Shown one piece after another: positions 7,132 to 13,596 of a stretch of 18,341 bases of DNA. The notes below the pieces were generated by a model. It was not told the origin of the DNA and did not search any database. It was given only the letters and a program-made list of their open reading frames with translations. Within the stretch, counting starts at the first letter, position 1, and every line of letters starts with the position of its first letter. The stretch is taken from the NCBI GenBank assembly GCA_900754075.1, contig CAAEBN010000058.1, positions 1 through 18,341 on the forward strand. Reading direction: 5' to 3'. This DNA comes from an uncultured Collinsella sp. GTDB lineage: Bacteria > Actinomycetota > Coriobacteriia > Coriobacteriales > Coriobacteriaceae. The translations under genes were made by a program, and so were the position numbers.

Positions 7132-8085
7132 ATGACGGCGAATCAAAGACTTGCAGGTCACATTAAGGCATGCGAACAGCAGATGAGCTGCGTGTACGCG
7201 CGAACGGCGGCGGAGGCAAAGCAGATTGAGCGGCGGGTGGCGGCGGGAAGTCTAGAGGCGGTCATGCCGGGGCTGTATGCGCGTCCGGAATACTGGTCCG
7301 AGCTCAAGTTTCGGCAGCGTTATCTGCATCGAGTGCGGGCCCTTGCGCAAAAGCACCCCGACTGGACATTTTGCTCCTATACGGCGGCTGTTATCTATGG
7401 TCTTTCGGTTTCGCATGCCAATTTGACGCACATCCATATCGCCGTGGCACCGGCACAATCAACGACGCCGGGCTCTCAGGTCGTTCGCCATCGTTATGTT
7501 CGTCAAACACGGGCCACCCAGATGGACATTGCCGTGACCGATATCGATCAAACGATTACGGATTGCCTGGTCGATGCATCGTTTGTCGAGGGCTTGATCA
7601 TTGCGGACTCGGCGCTCCATGAGCAGCTGTTGTCGAAGGAACATCTCGTTGAGACGGTCGACAAGCTTGGCCTGAATCGACGCGGTGTTGAGACGGCGCG
7701 AAGTGTTGCACGGTGTGCCGACGGCCTGTCGGAAAGCGGTGGCGAGTCCAAGGCGCGCGCCCTGATGATCGAGCGCGGCTGGCAGACGCCGGAGCTGCAA
7801 ATTGAGCTGTTCGACCCGGTTGAGCCGGGACGGCCGTATCGCGTCGACTACTTGTGGCGCGTGGGAGATCGGCTGATCATCGGGGAATTTGACGGATTCG
7901 TTAAAAGCGAGAAGGCGGCGGAGGAAGGCAAGCTCGCAAAGGCGCAGTTTGATGAGCGCCAGCGCGAGTCGAGGCTTTCGCTGCTTGATAACTGCAAGAT
8001 CGTGCGCTTGTGCTGGGATGATCTGAGGGATCCGGGAAAGCTTGATCGCAAGCTCAAAGTTGCCGGCGTGCCGCGTGCGTGCTGA
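7132..8085 (+). CDS. AbiEi-like antitoxin-domain protein with PD-(D/E)XK-like C terminus
   Basis: A 317-aa protein without a close namesake that I can assign. The N-terminal part has a short wHTH-like segment (ARTAAEAKQIERRVAAGSLEAVMPGLYARPEYW) of the kind seen in AbiEi-family type IV antitoxin domains. The middle part (FCSYTAAVIYGL, then TDIDQTITDCL) also resembles AbiEi-type proteins. The C-terminal third looks like a DUF559/Vsr-type restriction-endonuclease fold: ESKAR (Glu205), YRVDYLWR (Asp239) and LIIGEFDG (Glu252, Asp254). No AbiEii nucleotidyltransferase partner lies beside it, so a classical AbiE pair is not present. The start is uncertain: the frame is open to 7060, GGGAGG sits 13 nt and GGGA 5 nt before 7132, and an ATG at 7183 is an alternative. 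It may be a defence-related or regulatory protein; the function is not known. Repeat elements flank it on both sides. Confidence 0.7.
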   Translation: MTANQRLAGHIKACEQQMSCVYARTAAEAKQIERRVAAGSLEAVMPGLYARPEYWSELKFRQRYLHRVRALAQKHPDWTFCSYTAAVIYGLSVSHANLTHIHIAVAPAQSTTPGSQVVRHRYVRQTRATQMDIAVTDIDQTITDCLVDASFVEGLIIADSALHEQLLSKEHLVETVDKLGLNRRGVETARSVARCADGLSESGGESKARALMIERGWQTPELQIELFDPVEPGRPYRVDYLWRVGDRLIIGEFDGFVKSEKAAEEGKLAKAQFDERQRESRLSLLDNCKIVRLCWDDLRDPGKLDRKLKVAGVPRAC

Positions 8086-8111
8086 GGGGGTTGCAGGGCG
8101 TTGAGCCGCAC

Positions 8112-8226
8112 GAGCGTGGAAATCCGGACACACGAGCGTGGATAATCGGACGCTTGTTGAATGAGCGTGGATAATCTCCCGTTTTTGGCTCGCAAGGGGG
8201 TTCAAAGCGGGAGATTTTCCACGCTC
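8112..8226. repeat. GAGCGTGGATWWTC repeat element, copy 2
   Basis: Direct copies begin at 8112 (GAGCGTGGAAATCCGGAC) and 8134 (GAGCGTGGATAATCGGAC). A third copy at 8163-8180 (GAGCGTGGATAATCTCCC) pairs with an inverted copy at 8209-8226 at 17 of 18 positions. The spacing and order match copy 1 at 6712-6832, but the T-run is missing. It lies between the convergent ends of the AbiEi-like gene and the cyclo-ligase gene. Confidence 0.8.
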
Positions 8227-8252
8227 ATCGTGCAGGTGCGATGCAACGGCGG

Positions 8253-8849
8253 TTAGGCGCTGATGATGTGGGGTAGCGGCAGGTCGTGGGCGTCGGTGGG
8301 AACGCGGTCGACACGCTGCTCGTCAAAGGTGATGCCGATGATCTGGCATGTGGCCGAAAGCGTGGGCAGGTAGCGGTCGTAGCAGCCGCCGCCGTAGCCC
8401 AGGCGTGCGCCGGTGCGGTCGAAGGCCACGAGCGGCACAACAATCATGTCGAGAGCCTCGGCAGACACGATGGGGAAGCGGTCGCTGTCGATGTCCGCGG
8501 CAGCGAAGGTTCGCGTGGGATGGGTGATAAACGGAGCCGCGGTCGCGTCGCTGGCGGCGACCGCCCGCATGCACATGCGCTGGCCACAAGCTGCGGCATC
8601 AATTGCCGAGAGCATGCACGGATAGGCAACGCGCCAGCCGCGCGCGGCGGCCGCAGCGGCAAAGGCGGCGGGATCTGCCTCGGAGCTCATTACGGCATAG
8701 ACTGCAACGGTGTGCGGGGCTGCGGGATCCGAGCTGCCCAGCAACTCAACAAGCCGCGCACAGATAACGGCAGACTTCGCCGCCCGCAAGTCCAAATCAA
8801 GAGCATCGCGCCGAGCAATCACTGCCCGCCGCAACTCAGCCTTATCCAT
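8253..8849 (-). CDS. 5-formyltetrahydrofolate cyclo-ligase
   Basis: A 198-aa cytosolic enzyme that converts 5-formyltetrahydrofolate to 5,10-methenyltetrahydrofolate with ATP hydrolysis (folate one-carbon metabolism). It has the N-terminal MDKAELRRAVIARRDAL segment typical of the family and the signature LGYGGGCYDRYLP near the C terminus, preceded by MIVVPLVAFDRTGARLG. Length fits the family. The ATG at 8849 has a purine-rich GGGAGAGGGAG ribosome binding site; an in-frame TTG at 8876 would extend it by 9 residues into the repeat hairpin and is less likely. It stands alone on the minus strand. The gene is often called ygfA, mthfs or fau; I leave the symbol open. Confidence 0.93.
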   Translation of the reverse strand: MDKAELRRAVIARRDALDLDLRAAKSAVICARLVELLGSSDPAAPHTVAVYAVMSSEADPAAFAAAAAARGWRVAYPCMLSAIDAAACGQRMCMRAVAASDATAAPFITHPTRTFAAADIDSDRFPIVSAEALDMIVVPLVAFDRTGARLGYGGGCYDRYLPTLSATCQIIGITFDEQRVDRVPTDAHDLPLPHIISA

Positions 8850-8872
8850 CCCAGCTCCCTCTCCCAAACCTA

Positions 8873-8897
8873 CCAAAAAGGGACAGGTTTATTTTGG
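8873..8897. repeat. REP-like hairpin with GGGACAGGT core
   Basis: CCAAAA / TTTTGG arms enclose AGGGACAGGTTTA. The core is shared with the hairpin at 9665-9701, on the other side of hicAB. Both look like members of one dispersed repeat family. Confidence 0.6.
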
Positions 8898-8921
8898 CAG
8901 GTTTTATCTGGGCAAACAGCA

Positions 8922-8964
8922 AAAACAACCACGAAGGGAACACAGACACCCTCGTGGTTGTTTT
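8922..8964 (-). terminator. Terminator of hicAB
   Basis: A long stem of AAAACAACCACGA / TCGTGGTTGTTTT with an additional GGG/CCC (one bulged A) lies just past the hicB stop. On the minus strand it ends in TTGTTTTTGC. The stem may also work for the opposite strand. Confidence 0.85.
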
Positions 8965-8982
8965 GATGGCGACTCGTCTCTA

Positions 8983-9312
8983 TTACAACGCCGCGGCGAT
9001 TGCTTCGGCCACAAATTTGTTAAGCGATTCACCCTTCTTTGCCGCCGCCAGTGCTGCCTGCTTGTGAAGCTCGGAGCCTGTTCTCACATTGAATGAGCCC
9101 TTAAAAGCCCGCTCTGGTTCCTTGCCCTTTTCGGCACAAAACTCAAGGTAATCGTCGACGGCGTCGTGGAAGCATCGCTCCACTTCTTCAACCGTGGAGC
9201 CTTCAAATACAATTGCGTCCCTAATGCCGGCGACCATACCTGTCAGCACGTGCTGTTCGGCATCGAACTCGACCGGGGCGAAATAACCCTTGTAAGCCAA
9301 AACGTTACTCAT
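8983..9312 (-). CDS. hicB: HicB family antitoxin
   Basis: A 109-aa antitoxin of a type II HicAB system that binds and neutralises HicA and represses its own operon. The N-terminal partial RNase-H-like HicB fold is visible: YKGYFAPVEFDAEQHVLTGMVAGIRDAIVFEGSTVEEVERCFHDAVDDYL. The C terminus (about 74-109, FNVRTGSELHKQAALAAAKKGESLNKFVAEAI) is a ribbon-helix-helix DNA-binding segment. I chose the ATG at 9312 because GGAGG lies 5 nt before it; an ATG at 9327 would add five residues. The start overlaps the hicA stop by 8 nt, which favours coupled translation. Gene order is toxin first, as is usual for hicAB. Confidence 0.92.
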   Translation of the reverse strand: MSNVLAYKGYFAPVEFDAEQHVLTGMVAGIRDAIVFEGSTVEEVERCFHDAVDDYLEFCAEKGKEPERAFKGSFNVRTGSELHKQAALAAAKKGESLNKFVAEAIAAAL

Positions 9313-9568
9313 GGCTGCCTCCGACATCTTGTAGAAATCGAACGATGTTTCGGATGGTTCCCGCCGTCAATTCGTCAGATGGATGGGGTGCGTGCATCAC
9401 GAACATTCTGCCGTCCGATGGCCTGTAGAAGCGAATGCGCGATCCGGATGTCCTGCCTTTGTTGTCCATTTCAAAGCCATATGAAGCCATAACTTTAAGA
9501 AAGTCAGCAAATCTATACGTTGAAGGACAGCTAAGCAGCTGGGCGATGAGTTTGTCGATCCGAGCCAT
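9305..9568 (-). CDS. hicA: HicA family toxin (mRNA interferase)
   Basis: An 87-aa protein of the HicA/YcfA-like family, small dsRNA-binding-fold toxins that cleave mRNA and are blocked by HicB. Family features are the KVMASYGFEM segment, SGSRIRFYRP (41-50), HAPHPSDEL (59-67) and TIRNIVRFL at the C terminus. The position of the canonical GSH catalytic histidine reads GSR (Arg44); histidines are present instead at 59 and 62. A slightly longer HicA subfamily carries this pattern, so the protein may be active, but this cannot be decided from sequence. The ATG at 9568 has GAGGCAGG upstream. Transcribed from the control region at 9584-9663. Confidence 0.88.
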   Translation of the reverse strand: MARIDKLIAQLLSCPSTYRFADFLKVMASYGFEMDNKGRTSGSRIRFYRPSDGRMFVMHAPHPSDELTAGTIRNIVRFLQDVGGSHE

Positions 9569-9583
9569 CCTGCCTCACATCCC

Positions 9584-9620
9584 GCAACTATATTATAGTT
9601 GCAATTTAATCCCGAAGCAA
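9584..9620 (-). promoter_or_regulatory. hicAB promoter P2 with HicB-type operator palindrome
   Basis: On the minus strand -35 TTGCTT (9615-9620), a 17-nt spacer and a perfect -10 TATAAT (9592-9597) lie just before hicA. The -10 is buried in a perfect 9-bp inverted repeat, GCAACTATA-A-TATAGTTGC on the minus strand (9584-9602). That is a fitting place for HicB autorepression; binding itself is inferred. Confidence 0.75.
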
Positions 9621-9628
9621 TCACCCAT

Positions 9629-9663
9629 ACTATAGAACACATGTACGTATAGAACAAGTGTTC
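9629..9663 (-). promoter_or_regulatory. Second hicAB promoter P1 with two LexA-like boxes
   Basis: A second minus-strand promoter has -35 TTGTTC (9652-9657), a 17-nt spacer and -10 TATAGT (9629-9634). Its -35 lies within GAACAAGTGTTC (9652-9663), an exact fit to the Gram-positive LexA/DinR pattern GAAC-N4-GTTC. Its spacer contains a near match, GAACACATGTAC (9635-9646). The boxes are 17 bp apart inside a TATAGAACA direct repeat (9631 and 9648). LexA control is inferred; another regulator could use the same repeat. Confidence 0.5.
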
Positions 9664-9664
9664 G

Positions 9665-9701
9665 AACCGCCACAAAGGTACCTGTCCCCTTTGTGGCGGT
9701 T
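9665..9701 (-). terminator. Hairpin after the M16 protease gene, with REP-like core
   Basis: A perfect 14-bp stem, AACCGCCACAAAGG / CCTTTGTGGCGGTT, encloses a loop that with the stem reads GGGGACAGGTACC on the minus strand. It is the only hairpin after the minus-strand M16 stop at 9715. The downstream T-run is short on that strand, so termination may be modest. The GGGACAGGT core links it to the hairpin at 8873-8897. Confidence 0.6.
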
Positions 9702-9714
9702 TTGCTTGCTGTGG

Positions 9715-12700
9715 TTATGCCAGCAGGTCGACTACGTTGAAGTCGGCGTTGCTCTTGGCGATGACGTCTCGGCCGCCAAAGACGCAGGTGGGCGACGCGG
9801 CTGCGATGCGCGTCACATCGGCGCCGAGCGAGCGAAGCTCACCGGGCGTGGCGGCGAGCATCTGGGCGCGGCGCTCCTCGCGTGCGTGCGGATCGAGCCC
9901 GGCCAGGTAGGTCGTGTTGCGGCGCTTGGTGAGCGCGTACGGCTTCACGGGCGCGTCCATACCGCTCACACAGCTCACGATAAAGCCCTCAAAGGCGGCC
10001 TCGTCAGGCTCAAAGCTGCCGAGCCATGCGCCCGCGCGCGCCACGCGCTCAATCGAGGGGTCGATTGCCGGGTCGCGGTAGGTGTAGAACGCCGTCTGAC
10101 GCTCACCGGCCGCGCGGAATCCGCAGCCGTACGCACCGCCCTTCACGCGGATCTCGTTCCACAGGTAGTCGTAGGAGAGCGCGTTGGCGGCAACCGCCCA
10201 GGCGCCCGTCACGTCGATGCCCAGGCGACGCGGGTCGCACGCGCTTGCCGCAAAGCAGATGTCGCTGGGGATGACAAAAGCTTCGTGGCGGTCGCACGGC
10301 GTCGGCACCACGAGCGCGTTGCGGCCGGCATCGGCGCCGTCGCCAGCGCCAAGCCCCAGGTCGCCCGCGGCATCCCAGTACGCGTCAAAGTCCTCGTCGC
10401 TGCCGGTAAAGCTCGCCATGCAGCCATCGGCCACAAAGATGCGGTCTGCCAGCTCGGCAAGCTTGGCGCGCAGGTCGTCCAGTCGCTCGTCAAAGTGCTC
10501 GAGCAGATCGCGCAGGAACAGGTAGAAGTCCACGCCCGAGAGCTGCTCGCGCACCACGGCCGAAGGCGAACTGTAGCTCATCGCGCGACCGAGCGCCGCC
10601 GAGTGGCCGTTGTTGATAAAGCCCTGCTCAAGCCCAATGCGAATCTGCGTAAGCACGTCGCGCACGCGGTCGGCGTCGGCATCGAGCAACAGCGTGCTCG
10701 ACCACACCTCGCGCGGCAGGCTCGCCAGCGCATCGATCTTTTCGGACAGGGCGCCGGCACTCACCAGCAGGTAGGGGCGCACGCCGTCCACGTCGGGCTG
10801 CGTCATGACCTCGGTCGTAAAGCTCAAAAAGCCCAGCTTGCCGGCGAGCAAGTTGTCGAGCTCGTCGGCCGAGTGCTCGCTCGTGGGCAGCTGTTTGAGC
10901 AGGCGGCAGAGCAGCGTCACGTAGGGCAGGTCCTCAAACGCGACGCAGCTCAGGTCGAAATACTGCATGGCGTAGGCCAGACGGTTGGTGGGGATGCCGT
11001 GGCGCAGGCAGGGGATGGGCGCGGTCGTGTCCACGACCAGCGGCGGCTCGGGGCGCGCCTCGCCAATGTCGGATACACGCAGGCGCGGCAGCGTTGCCTT
11101 GTCCTCGGGCGTGTCCTCCGCCTCCTGCGCGGCACGCAGCGCGGCCGTGCGCTCGACCACGTCGGCCAGCTCGGCATCGGTCATGGCGTCGCGCTTGGCT
11201 GCCAGCTCGGCGGCCTCGGCACCCTCCGAACCCTTGGCGGCGTCCACCGGCACCAGCTCGACCAGCGCCATGTGATCGTTCTGCAGCACCAGCTCGCGCA
11301 GCAGGTCCTCAAAGTAGCTGCCGTCCAGCTCGCCGCGCAGCTCCTCGTACACTGGGCCGTACTTGAGCGCCAGCGTCGCGGCGTCGTCATCGTAGAGCCA
11401 CGTGCTCAATGCGTCGCACGCAATGGCCACGCCGTCGGCGATGCCATAGTCGCGCTGGCGCAGGTCGTATTCGTTGCTGCTGATGATAGCTTCCAGGCGC
11501 TCGCGCGGAACGCCGTGCTCGCACAGGTCGCGGCAGGCGTCCTGGAATACGCGACGCAGCTCGCGCGCCACGCCGGGCTGCGCGTTTTGCAGCATGATGA
11601 GCTCGTAGGGCTGCAGGCTCTCGGCCGCGGTGTAGCTCACCACGTTGCCGCCCAGGCCGGCGGCCAGAATGGCCTTCTTAACCGGTGCTTCGTTGGAGCC
11701 CAGCAGTGCCTCGAACAGGATATCCGCCGCGATCGTGCGCTTGCGGTCGAGCGCGCTGCCCAGCACCAGACCCAGGCCCACCAAGGCGTTCTCGGGCGTG
11801 GTGGCCATCTCGACGCGCTTATACTCGCAGGTCACAGGCGCCTGCACGTCCAGCGGATTGGGTGCCAGCGCGGACGGGTCCTCGCCGGCGGCAACGGCAG
11901 CGTCCATGCGGCGGCTCGCGGCGCTCGACTGCGACAGATAACGCTCGTCCAAAAACGCCAGCGCGCGGTCCACATCCAGGTCGCCGTAGAGCGTTATATA
12001 AGAGTTGGAAGGATTGTAGTGGCGCGCGTGCGTGTCCAGGAACTGCTCGTAGGTGAGCGCGGGAATCGCGCGCGGGTCACCGCCGCTCTCGTGCGCATAG
12101 GCGGTGTCGGGATAGAGCGCGGCGTTGACGGCGTCGTCCAGCACGCTCATGGGGTCGGACAGCGCGCCCTTCATCTCGTTGAACACCACGCCGTTATAAC
12201 GCAGCGTGCCCTCGCGCAGGCTCGCGGAGTTGTCGCTGCCCTCGCCCTCGGCGTCCTCCGGCAGGTCCAGCTCGTAGTGCCAGCCCTCCTGCTCAAAAAT
12301 GGTGGGCTTGGTATAGATGGCCGGGTTGAACACCGCGTCCAGGTACACGTCCATCAGGTTGTACAGATCCTGCTCGTTGGTGGTGGCAACGGGGTAGATG
12401 GTCTTGTCGGGGTAGGTCATGGCGTTGAGGAACGTCTGCATGGAGCTCTTGATCAGGTCGACAAACGGCTCCTTGACAGGGAACTTGGCCGATCCGCACA
12501 GCACCGAGTGCTCAAGAATATGGAACACGCCGGTGGAATCGGCCGGCGGCGTCTTAAAGCCAATGGCAAAGGCCTTGTTTTCGTCGTCGCACGCCAGGTA
12601 CAGCAGGCGAGCGCCCGAGGCAGTGTGGCGCAGCACATAGGCGTCCGAGTCGAGCTCGGGCACGGTCTCGCGGCGCTCGACGGCAAAACCGTGGCAGATG

Positions 12701-12759
12701 GTACCGGGCACCAGCAGCGCGGCGGCAGCGGCGCGCGGGTCGGTTGAGGTAGTGGGCAT
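9715..12759 (-). CDS. Insulinase-family (M16C, presequence-protease-like) metalloprotease
   Basis: A 1014-aa zinc peptidase of clan ME. The inverted zinc motif HILEH (His80, Glu83, His84) is followed by the third ligand candidate Glu195 in VVFNEMKGAL. The region between contains the family block PFVDLIKSSMQTFLNAMTYPDKTIYPVATTN and a short acidic insert (about 168-180). Further recognisable PreP/M16C segments are YNPSNSYITLYGDLD and, near the C terminus, a GGAYG(C)GF stretch that corresponds to the substrate-binding part of the second half. Length matches the PreP/M16C group (about 970-1000 aa) rather than 45-kDa M16B enzymes. There is no signal peptide, so it is probably cytosolic and degrades peptides. 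The start at 12759 has AAAGGAG 7 nt upstream; the frame is open to 12948 but crosses the predicted -10. Single-gene unit. Confidence 0.94.
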   Translation of the reverse strand: MPTTSTDPRAAAAALLVPGTICHGFAVERRETVPELDSDAYVLRHTASGARLLYLACDDENKAFAIGFKTPPADSTGVFHILEHSVLCGSAKFPVKEPFVDLIKSSMQTFLNAMTYPDKTIYPVATTNEQDLYNLMDVYLDAVFNPAIYTKPTIFEQEGWHYELDLPEDAEGEGSDNSASLREGTLRYNGVVFNEMKGALSDPMSVLDDAVNAALYPDTAYAHESGGDPRAIPALTYEQFLDTHARHYNPSNSYITLYGDLDVDRALAFLDERYLSQSSAASRRMDAAVAAGEDPSALAPNPLDVQAPVTCEYKRVEMATTPENALVGLGLVLGSALDRKRTIAADILFEALLGSNEAPVKKAILAAGLGGNVVSYTAAESLQPYELIMLQNAQPGVARELRRVFQDACRDLCEHGVPRERLEAIISSNEYDLRQRDYGIADGVAIACDALSTWLYDDDAATLALKYGPVYEELRGELDGSYFEDLLRELVLQNDHMALVELVPVDAAKGSEGAEAAELAAKRDAMTDAELADVVERTAALRAAQEAEDTPEDKATLPRLRVSDIGEARPEPPLVVDTTAPIPCLRHGIPTNRLAYAMQYFDLSCVAFEDLPYVTLLCRLLKQLPTSEHSADELDNLLAGKLGFLSFTTEVMTQPDVDGVRPYLLVSAGALSEKIDALASLPREVWSSTLLLDADADRVRDVLTQIRIGLEQGFINNGHSAALGRAMSYSSPSAVVREQLSGVDFYLFLRDLLEHFDERLDDLRAKLAELADRIFVADGCMASFTGSDEDFDAYWDAAGDLGLGAGDGADAGRNALVVPTPCDRHEAFVIPSDICFAASACDPRRLGIDVTGAWAVAANALSYDYLWNEIRVKGGAYGCGFRAAGERQTAFYTYRDPAIDPSIERVARAGAWLGSFEPDEAAFEGFIVSCVSGMDAPVKPYALTKRRNTTYLAGLDPHAREERRAQMLAATPGELRSLGADVTRIAAASPTCVFGGRDVIAKSNADFNVVDLLA

Positions 12760-12811
12760 ATGCAGTCTCCTTTGACGCCCCAGCGGGGGCGAATCGAGTC
12801 GAATCCTCGAG

Positions 12812-12817
12812 AGTATA
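12812..12817 (-). promoter_or_regulatory. Candidate -10 box of the M16 protease gene
   Basis: TATACT on the minus strand lies 52 nt before the protease ATG. No strong -35 is visible. Confidence 0.4.
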
Positions 12818-12896
12818 CCCATATGGAGCGCGGCTCTGCAGCGAACTGAAGACGATGCCAGCGGATTGGGCATAGGCCCCGCGTGTCCCGCCAAAT

Positions 12897-12960
12897 GAGC
12901 GTGGATTTTCGGACGAAATAATCCGTCGCAGGCCCAAATGCCGTCCAATTATCCACTCCC
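12897..12960. repeat. Degenerate GAGCGTGGATTTTCGGACG repeat, copy 3
   Basis: GAGCGTGGATTTTCGGACG (12897-12915) is followed by an inverted relative (12942-12960, GGGAGTGGATAATTGGACG on the minus strand). The core is the same as in the elements at 6712 and 8112, but here it is inverted instead of tandem and lacks the final TCTCCC hairpin. Confidence 0.6.
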
Positions 12961-13518
12961 GCACACCTTTCGTCTCCAACCGGGAGATGAGAGATAGACG
13001 AGAGACGTATACGAAAGATGGCTGTACAGCAAAGAGCCAAACAATTAATAGTGCTGTTTGGTTGGTGATTGTTTTTCAGTAAAAACACTTACGAATAAAG
13101 CAAGTTGCAAACAGCTGCCCCCTTATTTCGTGCTCATTTTTAAGGCGAGAAATTGCCGCCATATGATCGGACGAGTTTCAACGATTGCGATTTAGTATTT
13201 GGCGCGGATGCGGTCAATTCCGATGAAACGCTAGCTGACCACGCGGTAGATTGCGCTTTTTCCCAGATGCCCCGGCAATGCGCAATAAGCCAGATAACGA
13301 AGCGATTGCCGGTGCGTCTATCCATGGGGAATTCCGGGAAAGCTTCTGCGGACAGTCAAAAGATTCGTCGGCCCCAAGCGGATTAAAGGTATTTGCATAA
13401 GACGTCATTTAACTAGGGACGATGCATATTGAATCGTTCAATGAACTTGCACGCTGTGTCCAACAATGCCGATTGTTGTTTTAAGGGGCTTGATGAAAGA
13501 ACAGAATCAAAATAATAC
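12961..13518. other. Non-coding intergenic region
   Basis: No convincing gene is seen. Short ORFs on both strands (for example 13153-13386 +, 13214-13408 -) lack ribosome binding sites and family motifs and may be decay products. Small hairpins are present: CCAAACA/TGTTTGG (13037-13061), ATTGAA-TCG-TTCAAT (13429-13443) and CAACAAT-gccg-ATTGTTG with a following TTTT (13461-13482). The base composition is clearly lower in GC than the flanking protease gene. Confidence 0.6.
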
Positions 13519-13554
13519 TTGCATAGTTAGTTATATAAAGTATTATAACGTTAT
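13519..13554 (+). promoter_or_regulatory. Promoter and palindromic operator of the second SIS gene
   Basis: -35 TTGCAT (13519-13524), a 16-nt spacer and -10 TATTAT (13541-13546) are followed directly by the perfect 10-bp palindrome ATAACGTTAT (13545-13554), which overlaps the -10. Its ATAACGT half recurs before the regulator pair (14963) and the PTS operon (16678). A repressor at this site would block RNA polymerase. Confidence 0.65.
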
Positions 13555-13596
13555 GGGATGAATGAAGGGTTCATCTAAGTGAGTTAGGAGTAAGGG

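Noticed and set aside
6712..8226. CRISPR array, suggested by regularly repeated GAGCGTGGATAATC units
   Set aside because: Units are only about 22-29 bp apart, number three or four per element, end in a hairpin, and no cas gene is near.
9658..12747. 1029-aa open frame on the plus strand
   Set aside because: Antisense to the M16C protease; no domain motifs and low-complexity Ala/Val/Gly/Arg composition. GC-rich codon bias keeps the opposite frame open.
13153..13386. 77-aa ORF in the gap before the second SIS gene
   Set aside because: No ribosome binding site, no recognisable domain, and competing ORFs of equal size on the other strand.
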